NCBI GenBank assembly: GCA_964526675.1 | Contig: CAZGLY010000018.1 | Span: 1 to 60,848, forward strand | Direction: 5' to 3' | DNA length: 60,848 nucleotides | DNA from: CAZADA01 sp964526675 | GTDB lineage: Bacteria; Pseudomonadota; Alphaproteobacteria; Caulobacterales; Maricaulaceae | Shown here: piece by piece, positions 26,055 to 34,313 of the stretch | Layout of the letters: each line of letters begins with the position of its first letter | Numbering within the stretch: the stretch's first letter is position 1 | Notes under the pieces: model-generated | What the model was told of the DNA's origin: nothing | Seen by the model: only the letters and a program-made list of their open reading frames with translations | Database searches by the model: none | Translations under genes and position numbers: made by a program

Positions 26055-27878
26055 ATGCATCACACCGCCCCCCGCCGTGCCGGCCCCGCTGTCGTCCGCC
26101 GCGCTGTCTGCGCCGCCATCCTCGCGTTCACCACGCTGATCGCCATGACGGAATTCGCCGCCGCCGCGCCCGCTGAGCCCGCACCGGGCGACCGCATCAG
26201 CGGCTCGTTTTTCGCCACCCGCTCACCGGTGATTGCGCCTCATGGCGCGGCCGCCACCGCGCACCCGCTGGCGACCCAAGTGGCCCTCGACATCCTGAAA
26301 GACGGCGGCAGCGCGGTCGACGCCGCGATCGCGGCGAACGCGGCGTTGGGCTTGATGGAGCCGACGGGCAACGGCATTGGCGGCGATCTCTTTGCCATTG
26401 TGTGGGATCCGGAAACACAGAAGCTCCATGGGCTGAACGCCTCAGGCCGCTCGCCGAAAAGCTTGAGCTTGGAGGAGGTGCGTCGCCGCGCCGCCGCCAA
26501 TGAGGGACCGTGGGCCGGCCGCATCCACCCCAGCGACCCCATTTCGGTCAGCGTTCCCGGCGCTGTGGACGGCTGGTTCGAGCTGCACGACCGCTTCGGC
26601 GCGCTGCCGATGCGCAAGATTCTCAAGCCGGCGATCACCTACGCCGAGGAGGGTTTTCCCCTCACCCAGCTCATCGCCTACTATTGGGGGCGCAGCCACG
26701 CGCTCTACGCCCGGCGCGCTGAAGAGGGCGTGCTTCCGGAGTTCGCGAACGCCGAGGCGACCTATTTCCCCGGCGGCCGCGCCCCGGTTGAGGGGGAGAT
26801 CTTCCGCAATCCCGACCTGGCGCAGACGTACCGCCGCTTGGCGAAGCGCGGAGGACGCAAAGCGTTTTATGGCGGCGAGCTGGCGGAGGTTCTTGAGGCC
26901 TATATGGCGCGGATCGGCGGGTTTATCACAGCCGAGGACATGGCCGCCCATCGCTCCACCTGGGTCGAGCCTGTGTCTGTGAACTATCGCGGTTATGACG
27001 TGTGGGAGCTGCCGCCAAACGGCCAAGGTATTGCGGCGCTACAAATGCTGCAGATCCTGGAGGCCTACGACCTCAAAGCGATGGGCTTCGCCTCGGCGGA
27101 GGCTTTGCACGTGATGGTGGAGGCGAAGCGTCTCGCGTTTGAAGATCGCGCCAAGTTCTACGCCGATCCCGACTATTATGAGCCGCCGACGGAGGCGCTG
27201 CTCACCGCCGCCTATGCGGATCGGCGCCGCGCCCTGATCAGCGCCGATCAGGCCATGCCGACGGTGGGCGCGGGCGATCCCGCCGCGCTGGAGGACGGCG
27301 ACACCACCTACCTGACCGTGGCCGATCAGAACGGGATGATGGTGTCCCTGATCCAATCCAATTATCGCGGCATGGGGACGGGCTTGGTGCCGGATGGTTT
27401 GGGTTTCATGCTGCAAAACCGTGGCGAGTTGTTCTCCCTCACCGACGGCCACGCGAACGTCTACGCCCCGGGCAAGCGGCCCTTCCACACCATCATCCCG
27501 GCGTTCGTCACCAAGGACGGCGCGCCCTGGATGAGTTTTGGGCTCATGGGCGGCGGCATGCAGCCTCAGGGTCACGTGCAGATCATCACCAACATGATCG
27601 ATTTCGGCATGAACGTGCAGGAAGCCGGCGACGCGGCGCGATGGCGCCATGACGGCTCCACGGAGCCGACGGACGCGCCGGCCGACGGCGTCGGCGTGAT
27701 CTCTGTTGAGAGCGGCGTGTCGGCCGCCGCACGCCAAGGGCTCGAAGCCCGCGGCCATGTGGTGCGCGACGGGAACGGCGGTTTCGGCGGATATCAGGCG
27801 ATTTGGCGCGATCCGAAAACCGGCGTTTACCACGCCGCGTCAGAAATGCGGAAAGACGGTGCGGCCGGCGGCTACTAG
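26055..27878 (+). CDS. ggt: Gamma-glutamyltransferase / glutathione hydrolase
   Basis: A 607-aa exported N-terminal nucleophile hydrolase that cleaves or transfers the gamma-glutamyl group of glutathione. The signal peptide is about 1-38 (AAA cleavage). The autoprocessing site is DGDTTYLTV, with the catalytic Thr at 417 that becomes the N-terminus of the small subunit. GNGIGGDLFAIVW, NYRGMG and MGGGMQPQGHVQ are substrate-site motifs. The ATG at 26055 is chosen to place the signal peptide. It follows asmA by 118 nt. Confidence 0.94.
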   Translation: MHHTAPRRAGPAVVRRAVCAAILAFTTLIAMTEFAAAAPAEPAPGDRISGSFFATRSPVIAPHGAAATAHPLATQVALDILKDGGSAVDAAIAANAALGLMEPTGNGIGGDLFAIVWDPETQKLHGLNASGRSPKSLSLEEVRRRAAANEGPWAGRIHPSDPISVSVPGAVDGWFELHDRFGALPMRKILKPAITYAEEGFPLTQLIAYYWGRSHALYARRAEEGVLPEFANAEATYFPGGRAPVEGEIFRNPDLAQTYRRLAKRGGRKAFYGGELAEVLEAYMARIGGFITAEDMAAHRSTWVEPVSVNYRGYDVWELPPNGQGIAALQMLQILEAYDLKAMGFASAEALHVMVEAKRLAFEDRAKFYADPDYYEPPTEALLTAAYADRRRALISADQAMPTVGAGDPAALEDGDTTYLTVADQNGMMVSLIQSNYRGMGTGLVPDGLGFMLQNRGELFSLTDGHANVYAPGKRPFHTIIPAFVTKDGAPWMSFGLMGGGMQPQGHVQIITNMIDFGMNVQEAGDAARWRHDGSTEPTDAPADGVGVISVESGVSAAARQGLEARGHVVRDGNGGFGGYQAIWRDPKTGVYHAASEMRKDGAAGGY

Positions 27879-27962
27879 CCCCGAGCGCATCGTGACCCTC
27901 AATGCGCGTCGGCGACCGTAAGAGGCCGCCGGCGTGGAGCCTAACAAGTGGGAGTGTGAGGC

Positions 27963-28703
27963 ATGGGACGCGGCGACAGCGGCGTGGGCGTGTGGGCTGG
28001 CCTTGGCGGCTTGTTCCTGTTGGCCGTCGGGCTGACCCTGGGGGCGGGATTTCTCGCCGAAGCGATTGTGGACGCCCGCACCGCGGATCGGCGCGTAACA
28101 GTCAAAGGCTTGGCGGAGCGGGACGTCATCGCCGATTTGGCGGTGTGGCCAATCACCATCTCGGCCACCGGCGACGATCTCACGGCGGTGCAGGAGAAGC
28201 TCGACGCTGACGTCGCGACGGTGCGCACCTTTCTGACGGGCGAAGGGTTCGACGAGGCGGAGATCAGCCTCGGTCGGCTGCAGTTGGAGGACCGCCTCGC
28301 CTATGCGTACGGCGACAGCCGCCCCACCGGCGGCCGGTTTCTGGTGAATCAGCCGGTTAACGTGCGATCGGCGAATGTGGACCGCGTCGCCTCCGTCAGT
28401 CGTGAACTGGGCGAACTGCTGCGTCAGGGCGTCGTGATTACGGGCTGGCAGGGTCCCTCTTACGCCTTTACGCGGCTGAACGACATCAAGCCCGACATGA
28501 TCGAGGAGGCCACCCGCGAAGCCCGTGCGGCCGCCGAGAAGTTCGCCGAAGACGCTGGCGCCACGCTTGGGTCCATCCGCGAGGCGCGCCAGGGCGTCTT
28601 TGTCATCCTGGGACGCGACGAAATCCCAGGCGTGGCGGAATCCGATCAGATTTTCAAACGCGTGCGGGTCGTGACGACGGTCACCTACCAGCTGGACGAG
28701 TGA
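27963..28703 (+). CDS. SIMPL-domain (DUF541) exported protein
   Basis: A 246-aa protein with an N-terminal membrane helix (about 9-35) that anchors or exports it. The SIMPL core (about 42-245) shows VTVKGLAERDVIADLAVWPI near the start and the closing RVRVVTTVTYQL. SIMPL proteins (named after the IRAK-interacting protein) occur in bacterial periplasms with oxidative-stress phenotypes, but the reaction is unknown. The ATG has a GGGAG-like site upstream (GTGGGAGTGTGAGGC). It stands 84 nt after ggt. Confidence 0.82.
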   Translation: MGRGDSGVGVWAGLGGLFLLAVGLTLGAGFLAEAIVDARTADRRVTVKGLAERDVIADLAVWPITISATGDDLTAVQEKLDADVATVRTFLTGEGFDEAEISLGRLQLEDRLAYAYGDSRPTGGRFLVNQPVNVRSANVDRVASVSRELGELLRQGVVITGWQGPSYAFTRLNDIKPDMIEEATREARAAAEKFAEDAGATLGSIREARQGVFVILGRDEIPGVAESDQIFKRVRVVTTVTYQLDE

Positions 28704-28820
28704 TCGCCGCCGTCGAGGGGCGCGCTAACTCCATGACAACATCGCCACGCTAACGTGAGCCACACTGGCGTTGCACGTCCGCACGCGGCGCTGCGCGCGC
28801 GCCCTCACTCACGACAAGCG

Positions 28821-29315
28821 ATGGTCGATATGGCGAATTCCAAGACACCCACCTGCGTCCGGTGCCGGTACTTCAACGCGTTGGAGTGGATGAAGGAACT
28901 GTCGGAGGACGCCGACACCGGCCGATGCCGCCGCTTTCCTCCCATGCTGATCGTGGATCAATGGGCCTTCCCCATGGTGCGCGAGTTCGAATGGTGCGGC
29001 GAGTTCACCGCGATCGCGGCGACCCGCACGGCCTCGGCCGCCAAAGCGGTCGCGAAGACCAAGTCGACGCCGCGCCGCGTCTCGTCGACGGCCGCCACGG
29101 GCAAGAAGACCACCGCAAGCAAGAAGACCGCCGCCGAGAAAGCCTCTGTGAAGGCGCCCAGCGCGAAAACGACGAAAACGCGCGCGACGAAGCCGCAAGA
29201 GGCCAAAGCCCCGACCAGTCGCGCGAAAGCGACGAAAAAGCCGGCGGCGACCAAATCGCAAGCCGCGCGGTCGAAAGCGAGCACGGCGAAAGCGGCAAAA
29301 TCACCCGCGCGCTAA
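28821..29315 (+). CDS. Four-cysteine domain protein with histone H1-like Lys/Ala tail
   Basis: A 164-aa protein in two parts. Residues 10-66 hold four cysteines (C12, C15, C36, C59) in the pattern CxxC...GRCRRFPP...EWCGEF, a small zinc- or iron-binding module seen in alphaproteobacterial hypotheticals. Residues 70-164 contain almost only Lys, Ala, Thr, Ser, Pro and Arg in AKxTKK-type repeats, like histone H1-like bacterial proteins (for example AlgP/HctB-type tails), and should bind nucleic acid. An ATG at 28830 is an alternative start. The function is unknown to me. Confidence 0.7.
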   Translation: MVDMANSKTPTCVRCRYFNALEWMKELSEDADTGRCRRFPPMLIVDQWAFPMVREFEWCGEFTAIAATRTASAAKAVAKTKSTPRRVSSTAATGKKTTASKKTAAEKASVKAPSAKTTKTRATKPQEAKAPTSRAKATKKPAATKSQAARSKASTAKAAKSPAR

Positions 29316-29371
29316 CGGGTCGGCACAGAGGCGTGGCGGGCGACCGCCACAGCCTTCCAACCGCGCGTGGC

Positions 29372-30574
29372 TCAGTTGCCCAGCGACGGGGCCGCGACGC
29401 TCAGCCGGCCCTGGGACTCCAGCACGTCGCGGGCGCGCACGAGCAAGTGCTGGGCCTGCCAGCCCCCGTAGGCGACGCGGGCGAAAAACAACCGGTCGCG
29501 GCGGGCGAACTCCAAACGCGTGGACAGCATCTCCAAGAGCAACGCGCCGGCGGTGAGCTGATCGCGGGTGTAGAGGTTGCGCGCGTACTCCAACTCGGCG
29601 GCCGCGCGTTCGCGCGTGGCGGGATCGGCAATCCCCGACAGATCGACATCGAAGGGATCGCGCCGGCTCAAGACCTGGCGAAAACGCACGAAATCGTTGA
29701 CCGACAACGGCACCCAATCGTTCAGGGCTTCGTGCGGCTTCAGGATCACGACCATCACCCACACGATGCCGCCGCTCAGGTAGACCCGCTGGCGATTCAA
29801 CACGGCCGGGTGGCTCAAGCCTGAACGGTACACCGTGGGCGCAAGACGTTTGCGGGTGAAGTCCTGCAGCGCCTCGGTCATGTCCTCCGGCGGGACCCCG
29901 GAGTTGGCCTCCACCACAGCCTCCAGCATCGTTCCCACGCCGTAGGGCATGATCTCGACACCGGTCACCGGACGATCCGCTTGCTGATACCCAGCGATGG
30001 TCGTCACCGTGCCCACATCGATCGAGACGGCTTGCTGACGACGGCTCACGGGCGCGGACCAGTCAAACAGATACGCCCCTTTGTCGACGGGCGTGATGAA
30101 GCGCGGCTGCAAGCCCGAGCGGCGGGACACCGCCTCCGCCAACTCGCCGCCATGGGGCAGCTGGCCGAGACCGCCCTCCAGCACGAGAAACACGTGCTCA
30201 GGGTCGACGCCCTCCGTGTTCGTCAATTGATCCCGAAAGGCCCGCACGGCGTCCGCCGTTCGCGTCACATTCTCGCGCTGTATGGCGAACGTGCTGACCT
30301 CGGGGAACGCCTTGGTGCGATACTGTTCAATCAAGCGGTACCGCAACGGCGTGTCCTGCCCCGCGCTCTGCAGCATCAGCTCCAGCTGTTCAGGCGTGAA
30401 GGTGAACTGCGCCGCTTTGACCACCTTCGGTTCGATCTCAATGGACGCGAAGTTGATCATCCCCTCGTCCGCCGGCGACGGCTGAGGCTGCGCCAGCGTC
30501 GGGCCTACGGCGAAGAGCGCGCACCCCGCCGCCACCGCTGAACGCCACATCCGCAACGCCTCGGTCCAGGCCAT
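29372..30574 (-). CDS. Exported protein with possible Ppx/GppA-like (ASKHA) fold, function unknown
   Basis: A 400-aa protein with a signal peptide (1-29, LAQ cleavage). The segment QAVSIDVGTVTTIAGYQ (181-197) sits where Ppx/GppA phosphatases have their DIGGGSTE phosphate loop. FITPVDKGAYLFDW before it and RQRVYLSGGIVW after it follow the same order, and a helical C-terminus ends the protein. The resemblance is weak and read by eye. The ATG at 30574 follows GGGGAGGG. It is divergent from the exported adenosine deaminase, with a 219-nt gap; the shared promoter region may link the two. Confidence 0.55.
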   Translation of the reverse strand: MAWTEALRMWRSAVAAGCALFAVGPTLAQPQPSPADEGMINFASIEIEPKVVKAAQFTFTPEQLELMLQSAGQDTPLRYRLIEQYRTKAFPEVSTFAIQRENVTRTADAVRAFRDQLTNTEGVDPEHVFLVLEGGLGQLPHGGELAEAVSRRSGLQPRFITPVDKGAYLFDWSAPVSRRQQAVSIDVGTVTTIAGYQQADRPVTGVEIMPYGVGTMLEAVVEANSGVPPEDMTEALQDFTRKRLAPTVYRSGLSHPAVLNRQRVYLSGGIVWVMVVILKPHEALNDWVPLSVNDFVRFRQVLSRRDPFDVDLSGIADPATRERAAAELEYARNLYTRDQLTAGALLLEMLSTRLEFARRDRLFFARVAYGGWQAQHLLVRARDVLESQGRLSVAAPSLGN

Positions 30575-30793
30575 AGTCCCCTCCCCATGCCGCACCGCCG
30601 TCGCGAAACCGACAGCCTGCACCAGCGTACCCCCGACACTTAGCCGCAAACCCCGCGCGCATCCAGCGGCCAACGCCGGTCCACAAGCCGCGCGCGACTG
30701 CAACTGGGCTGCCGCGCCCGTGTTGGGACCGTCACGGTGTTCCGTTAAGGCAAAGCGTGCGCAGGCGCTCGCGCGCTCTGACGGGGGACTTTG

Positions 30794-32389
30794 ATGACGC
30801 ACGCTGCACGCTTCGATCCGACGCACCGCGCCGGACCCTTTAAGGCTGCCTGGCTGCTGGGTGTGGCCCTTGGCTTCGTCATGACGCTCGCGAGCAACCC
30901 CGCCGTCGCTCAAGCGCCATCGCGTGAGGCGAACGCCGCGCGCACCGTCGCGTACTTCGCGCGCACCGCCGCGGCGCCCGCCGCCCGCATCGCGTTTCTG
31001 CGCGCCATGCCCAAAGGCGGGGACCTCCACAGTCATCTGTCCGGCGCCGTTTATCCCGAGAGCTGGTTGGCCTGGGCCGCCGAGGACGGCCTGTGCCTTG
31101 ACGTTGAGGCGACCGCCCTTGCTGAACCTCCGTGCGACGCGGACGAGGGGCGCCCCTTGGCGCGCGACGCGCTCGGCGAGCCGGGCGTGCACGACCGCTT
31201 TGTCGACGGCTTGTCGATGCGCAACGCCGACGTCGAGCCGGTCAGCGGCCACAAGCGCTTTTTCCGGACGTTTGGCCGGTTTCGCGCGCAGGGTGGACGC
31301 CATGGCGACCGCCTGGCGGAGGTGCGCGCGCGCCTCGGGCGTCAAAACACATGGTATACCGAGCAAATGGTTGGCCTCTGCGGCCAACGCGCGACGGCGC
31401 GGGCCGCCGACATCGGCTGGCGGGACGACTGGGAGGTTTTCGCCACCGCGTTGCTGACCGCGGAGCGCAACGCTTGCATCGAAGACGCCCGCGCCGCGCT
31501 GGACGCGTGGGAGGCGGTGGCGCGCGATCGTTTGCAATGCGCGAGTGAGGACGCCGAGGCCGTCGATCCCGGCTGCGGGGTCACTGTGCGCTACATCCCG
31601 ACCCTGCTGCGCACCCAACCGCCGGAGTTCGTGTTTGCGCGAGCGCTTCTGGCGGCGGAACTGATCAAAGCCGATGACCGCGTTGTCGCGCTGACCATCG
31701 CCGCGCCGGAGGATCATCCCATCGCGCGGCGTGACTATGAGCTTCATATGCGCATGATCGCGTTCGCCCAAGAACGCGCCGGGGTCGACGCCGCGACGCT
31801 CCACGCTGGGGAGTTGCGCTTGGGCCTTACGCCGCCGAAAGCGCTCCACACCCACATCCGTCAAGCGATCGAGATCGGCGGCGCCCGGCGTATTGGCCAC
31901 GGCACGTCGGTGGGCTGGGAGGACGATGCTCTTGGCCTCGTCGCCGTGATGGCCGACCGAGGGATCGCCGTGGAGATGAACCTCTCCAGCGCGGATCACA
32001 TTCTTGGTCTCGAGCCGGGCGATTATCCGTTTCGGTTTTACCGCCGCGCCGGGGTGCCGGTGACCATCTCCACCGACGATGAGGGCGTGCTGCGCACCAG
32101 TCTCACGGGCGAGTACATCCGCGCCGTCGAGGCTTACGATCTGACCTACGCTGACCTGAAGACCTTGGCGCGCAACGCCGTCGCGTTCAGCTTTCTGGAC
32201 GGGACGTCGCTTTGGCGCGACCCGGGCGTCTACGAAACGCCCGCGCCGGCGTGTCGCGATGAGCTGGGTCTGGCCCGGCCGCAACGCGGAGCCTGCAACA
32301 GCTTGCTGTCGGACAGTCCCAAAGCGCGCCAGCAATGGCGCTTGGAACGGGCGATCGCCACGTTTGAAGCCACGGATTGGCCGGACTGA
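30794..32389 (+). CDS. Exported adenosine deaminase-family enzyme
   Basis: A 531-aa amidohydrolase with a signal peptide (about 1-39, VAQ cleavage). This places it in the periplasm or outside, like eukaryotic ADGF/CECR1 secreted deaminases and unlike cytosolic Add. The zinc ligands and catalytic residues are present: GDLHSHLSGAVY (HxH), HAGE, RRIGHGTS and VTISTDDEGV (Asp pair). The protein is about 200 residues longer than cytosolic Add because of insertions between the first and second metal motifs that carry several cysteines. GGGGGA precedes the ATG. The likely role is purine-nucleoside salvage. Confidence 0.86.
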   Translation: MTHAARFDPTHRAGPFKAAWLLGVALGFVMTLASNPAVAQAPSREANAARTVAYFARTAAAPAARIAFLRAMPKGGDLHSHLSGAVYPESWLAWAAEDGLCLDVEATALAEPPCDADEGRPLARDALGEPGVHDRFVDGLSMRNADVEPVSGHKRFFRTFGRFRAQGGRHGDRLAEVRARLGRQNTWYTEQMVGLCGQRATARAADIGWRDDWEVFATALLTAERNACIEDARAALDAWEAVARDRLQCASEDAEAVDPGCGVTVRYIPTLLRTQPPEFVFARALLAAELIKADDRVVALTIAAPEDHPIARRDYELHMRMIAFAQERAGVDAATLHAGELRLGLTPPKALHTHIRQAIEIGGARRIGHGTSVGWEDDALGLVAVMADRGIAVEMNLSSADHILGLEPGDYPFRFYRRAGVPVTISTDDEGVLRTSLTGEYIRAVEAYDLTYADLKTLARNAVAFSFLDGTSLWRDPGVYETPAPACRDELGLARPQRGACNSLLSDSPKARQQWRLERAIATFEATDWPD

Positions 32390-32516
32390 GCCGGGCGCCG
32401 AGGCGGCGTATTTTCACCAAACTTTCGCACGAGAGTCATCGTGCTTGGGCGGCAAGAACCTTGCACGCAAACGCAAGGATGATGACCGACAAAAGCCCGT
32501 GTGGACCGTATTGAAA

Positions 32517-34313
32517 ATGGCCAGCTTGGCCAGCGCCCTGCTTCTGGCCGCGCCGAACGCTCGCGCCCAGGACGATGCGCTCGAACCTCTCGCGTATGAC
32601 GCCGCCATCCTTGGGGTCGCAGACGCCGCGCTTCGGCGACGACTGCGCGCGGGCGCGCGTGTGTTTGACGATCCCGCGCCGCGCCTCCTCGGCTTGTCAG
32701 CCCTGCGGCGTCAAGCGCGGCAGGACGTCCGGCGCATGCAGGCCGTGTTGAACGCCGAAGGCTACTACGCCGCGACGGCCGACGTGACGGTCACCTTGGT
32801 CGCGGCGCGCGACGACGACGATGCGCCGCCAGGAACGCCGAGCGCCACGGCGGTCTTTGAGGTCGCGACCGGCCCACGCTTTGCGGTTGCGGATTATCGG
32901 ATCGTCTATCGCGACATCCAAAACGCCGCCCGGCCCGAGACCTTGCGTGAGGCGGGGGTCGAGCCGGACCAGTCGCCGCGCGGAGCCGATATCGCGCGTC
33001 TGGAAGCCGCCGTGGTGGCGGCGCTTCGCGCGCGCGGGTTTCCCAGCGCCCGAAGCCTCGACCGGCGCGCTGAGGCCGACTTCAGCGAGGCGGCGGCCAC
33101 CATTGTGTTCGAGCTTGAAAGCGGACCGGCCGCGCGCTTCGGGTCCGTGGAATGGCGGGGTCTGTCGCGCACGCGCAAGGGCTTTCTCAATCGCCAGATC
33201 CCCTGGGAACAGGGCGAACGGTTCAACCGCGACACGCTTGGCGCTTATCGGGACACATTGGTGGAAACCAATCTCTTCCGGTTCATTCAGCTCGAACCCG
33301 GCGCTCCGGACGCCGAGGGACTGGCTCCCGTTATCGCCACCGTGCGCGAAGCGCCGCCGCGCACCGTCAGCGCAGGTGTGTCCTTCGCCACCAACCGCGG
33401 CGCCGGGGGTGCGCTAATGTGGGAGCACCGCAACCTTTGGCGGCGGGGTGAGCGTCTGCGGCTGGAAGCCGATGTGGCCCAGATTGAACAGGCGCTCGCG
33501 GCGCAACTGCGCAAGCCCTATCCGCGCGTGCGCCTGGCGGCGTTCGCCGGCGCGGAAGCCGCCCGTGACGACAACGACGCGTTCGAGGCCACCCGGGTCA
33601 CGGTCAACGCCGGTTTTGAGAAACGTTTCCGCCAGCGATGGACGGGCCGCGGCGGCCTCGAGGTGGAGACGTCGCGCAGCGATGATGTGTTTGGCGAAAC
33701 CGACGCGGTGTTGGCGGCCGCGCCCTTTCGCGCGCTGTGGGACTCCATCGCGGAGCCGCTTGACCCTACCGACGGCGTGCGCGTGGCGGCGGACGTCGTG
33801 CCCGTTGTCGGCGACGCCGAGGGGGGGCTGGCGTTCTTGAGGCAAGAGCTGACCCTCGCGGCTCATAAACCGTTGTCCGATGAGGCGCGGATTGTGGCGG
33901 CGGGTTGGGGACGGCTCGGGTCGATCACCGGCGCGGAGAACGCGGCGATCCCGGCCACGCGCCGGTTTTTCGCCGGCGGCGGCGGCTCGGTGCGCGCGTA
34001 TGGCTTCCAGCGCTTGGGCCCTCTGGACGAGGACAATCAACCGATCGGCGGCCGGTCTGTGCTGGAGGGCGGTCTGGAAGTCCGGGGCCGACTGTCCAGG
34101 CGCTGGGGCGCCGCCGCCTTCGTGGAGGGCGGCACGGTGTCGGCGTCGAACTTTCCCGACGCGCGCGAGCGCGTCCTGGCCGGCGCCGGGCTCGGAGCGC
34201 GCTACTACACGCCCGTGGGGCCGTTCCGCGTGGACATCGCGGCGCCTTTTGATCGCCGCGGCGGCGTGGACAATCCCGTCCAAGTGTTTGTCAGCTTTGG
34301 TCAGGCCTTCTGA
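32517..34313 (+). CDS. tamA: TamA, Omp85-family outer-membrane assembly factor
   Basis: A 598-aa outer-membrane protein. N-terminal POTRA domains (about 20-285) are followed by a 16-strand barrel (about 300-598) ending in VQVFVSFGQAF, with terminal Phe as in outer-membrane proteins. It includes the Omp85 barrel motif GGGGSVRAYGFQRLGP. With TamB it forms the translocation and assembly module. The start is uncertain: the ATG at 32517 gives a signal sequence without a basic N-region, and an upstream GTG (32499) or TTG (32445) would supply Lys/Arg. It overlaps tamB by 1 nt (TGATG). Confidence 0.88.
   Translation: MASLASALLLAAPNARAQDDALEPLAYDAAILGVADAALRRRLRAGARVFDDPAPRLLGLSALRRQARQDVRRMQAVLNAEGYYAATADVTVTLVAARDDDDAPPGTPSATAVFEVATGPRFAVADYRIVYRDIQNAARPETLREAGVEPDQSPRGADIARLEAAVVAALRARGFPSARSLDRRAEADFSEAAATIVFELESGPAARFGSVEWRGLSRTRKGFLNRQIPWEQGERFNRDTLGAYRDTLVETNLFRFIQLEPGAPDAEGLAPVIATVREAPPRTVSAGVSFATNRGAGGALMWEHRNLWRRGERLRLEADVAQIEQALAAQLRKPYPRVRLAAFAGAEAARDDNDAFEATRVTVNAGFEKRFRQRWTGRGGLEVETSRSDDVFGETDAVLAAAPFRALWDSIAEPLDPTDGVRVAADVVPVVGDAEGGLAFLRQELTLAAHKPLSDEARIVAAGWGRLGSITGAENAAIPATRRFFAGGGGSVRAYGFQRLGPLDEDNQPIGGRSVLEGGLEVRGRLSRRWGAAAFVEGGTVSASNFPDARERVLAGAGLGARYYTPVGPFRVDIAAPFDRRGGVDNPVQVFVSFGQAF

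Noticed and set aside
29372..32336. A 987-codon minus-strand frame continuing upstream of the exported Ppx/GppA-like gene
   Set aside because: The upstream part is antisense to the adenosine deaminase gene. The ATG at 30574 has a strong ribosome site and signal peptide.
32390..32416. Hairpin CGCCG/CGGCG followed by TATTTT after the adenosine deaminase gene
   Set aside because: The stem is only 5 bp with a 3-nt loop and the T-run is short; too weak to call a terminator.
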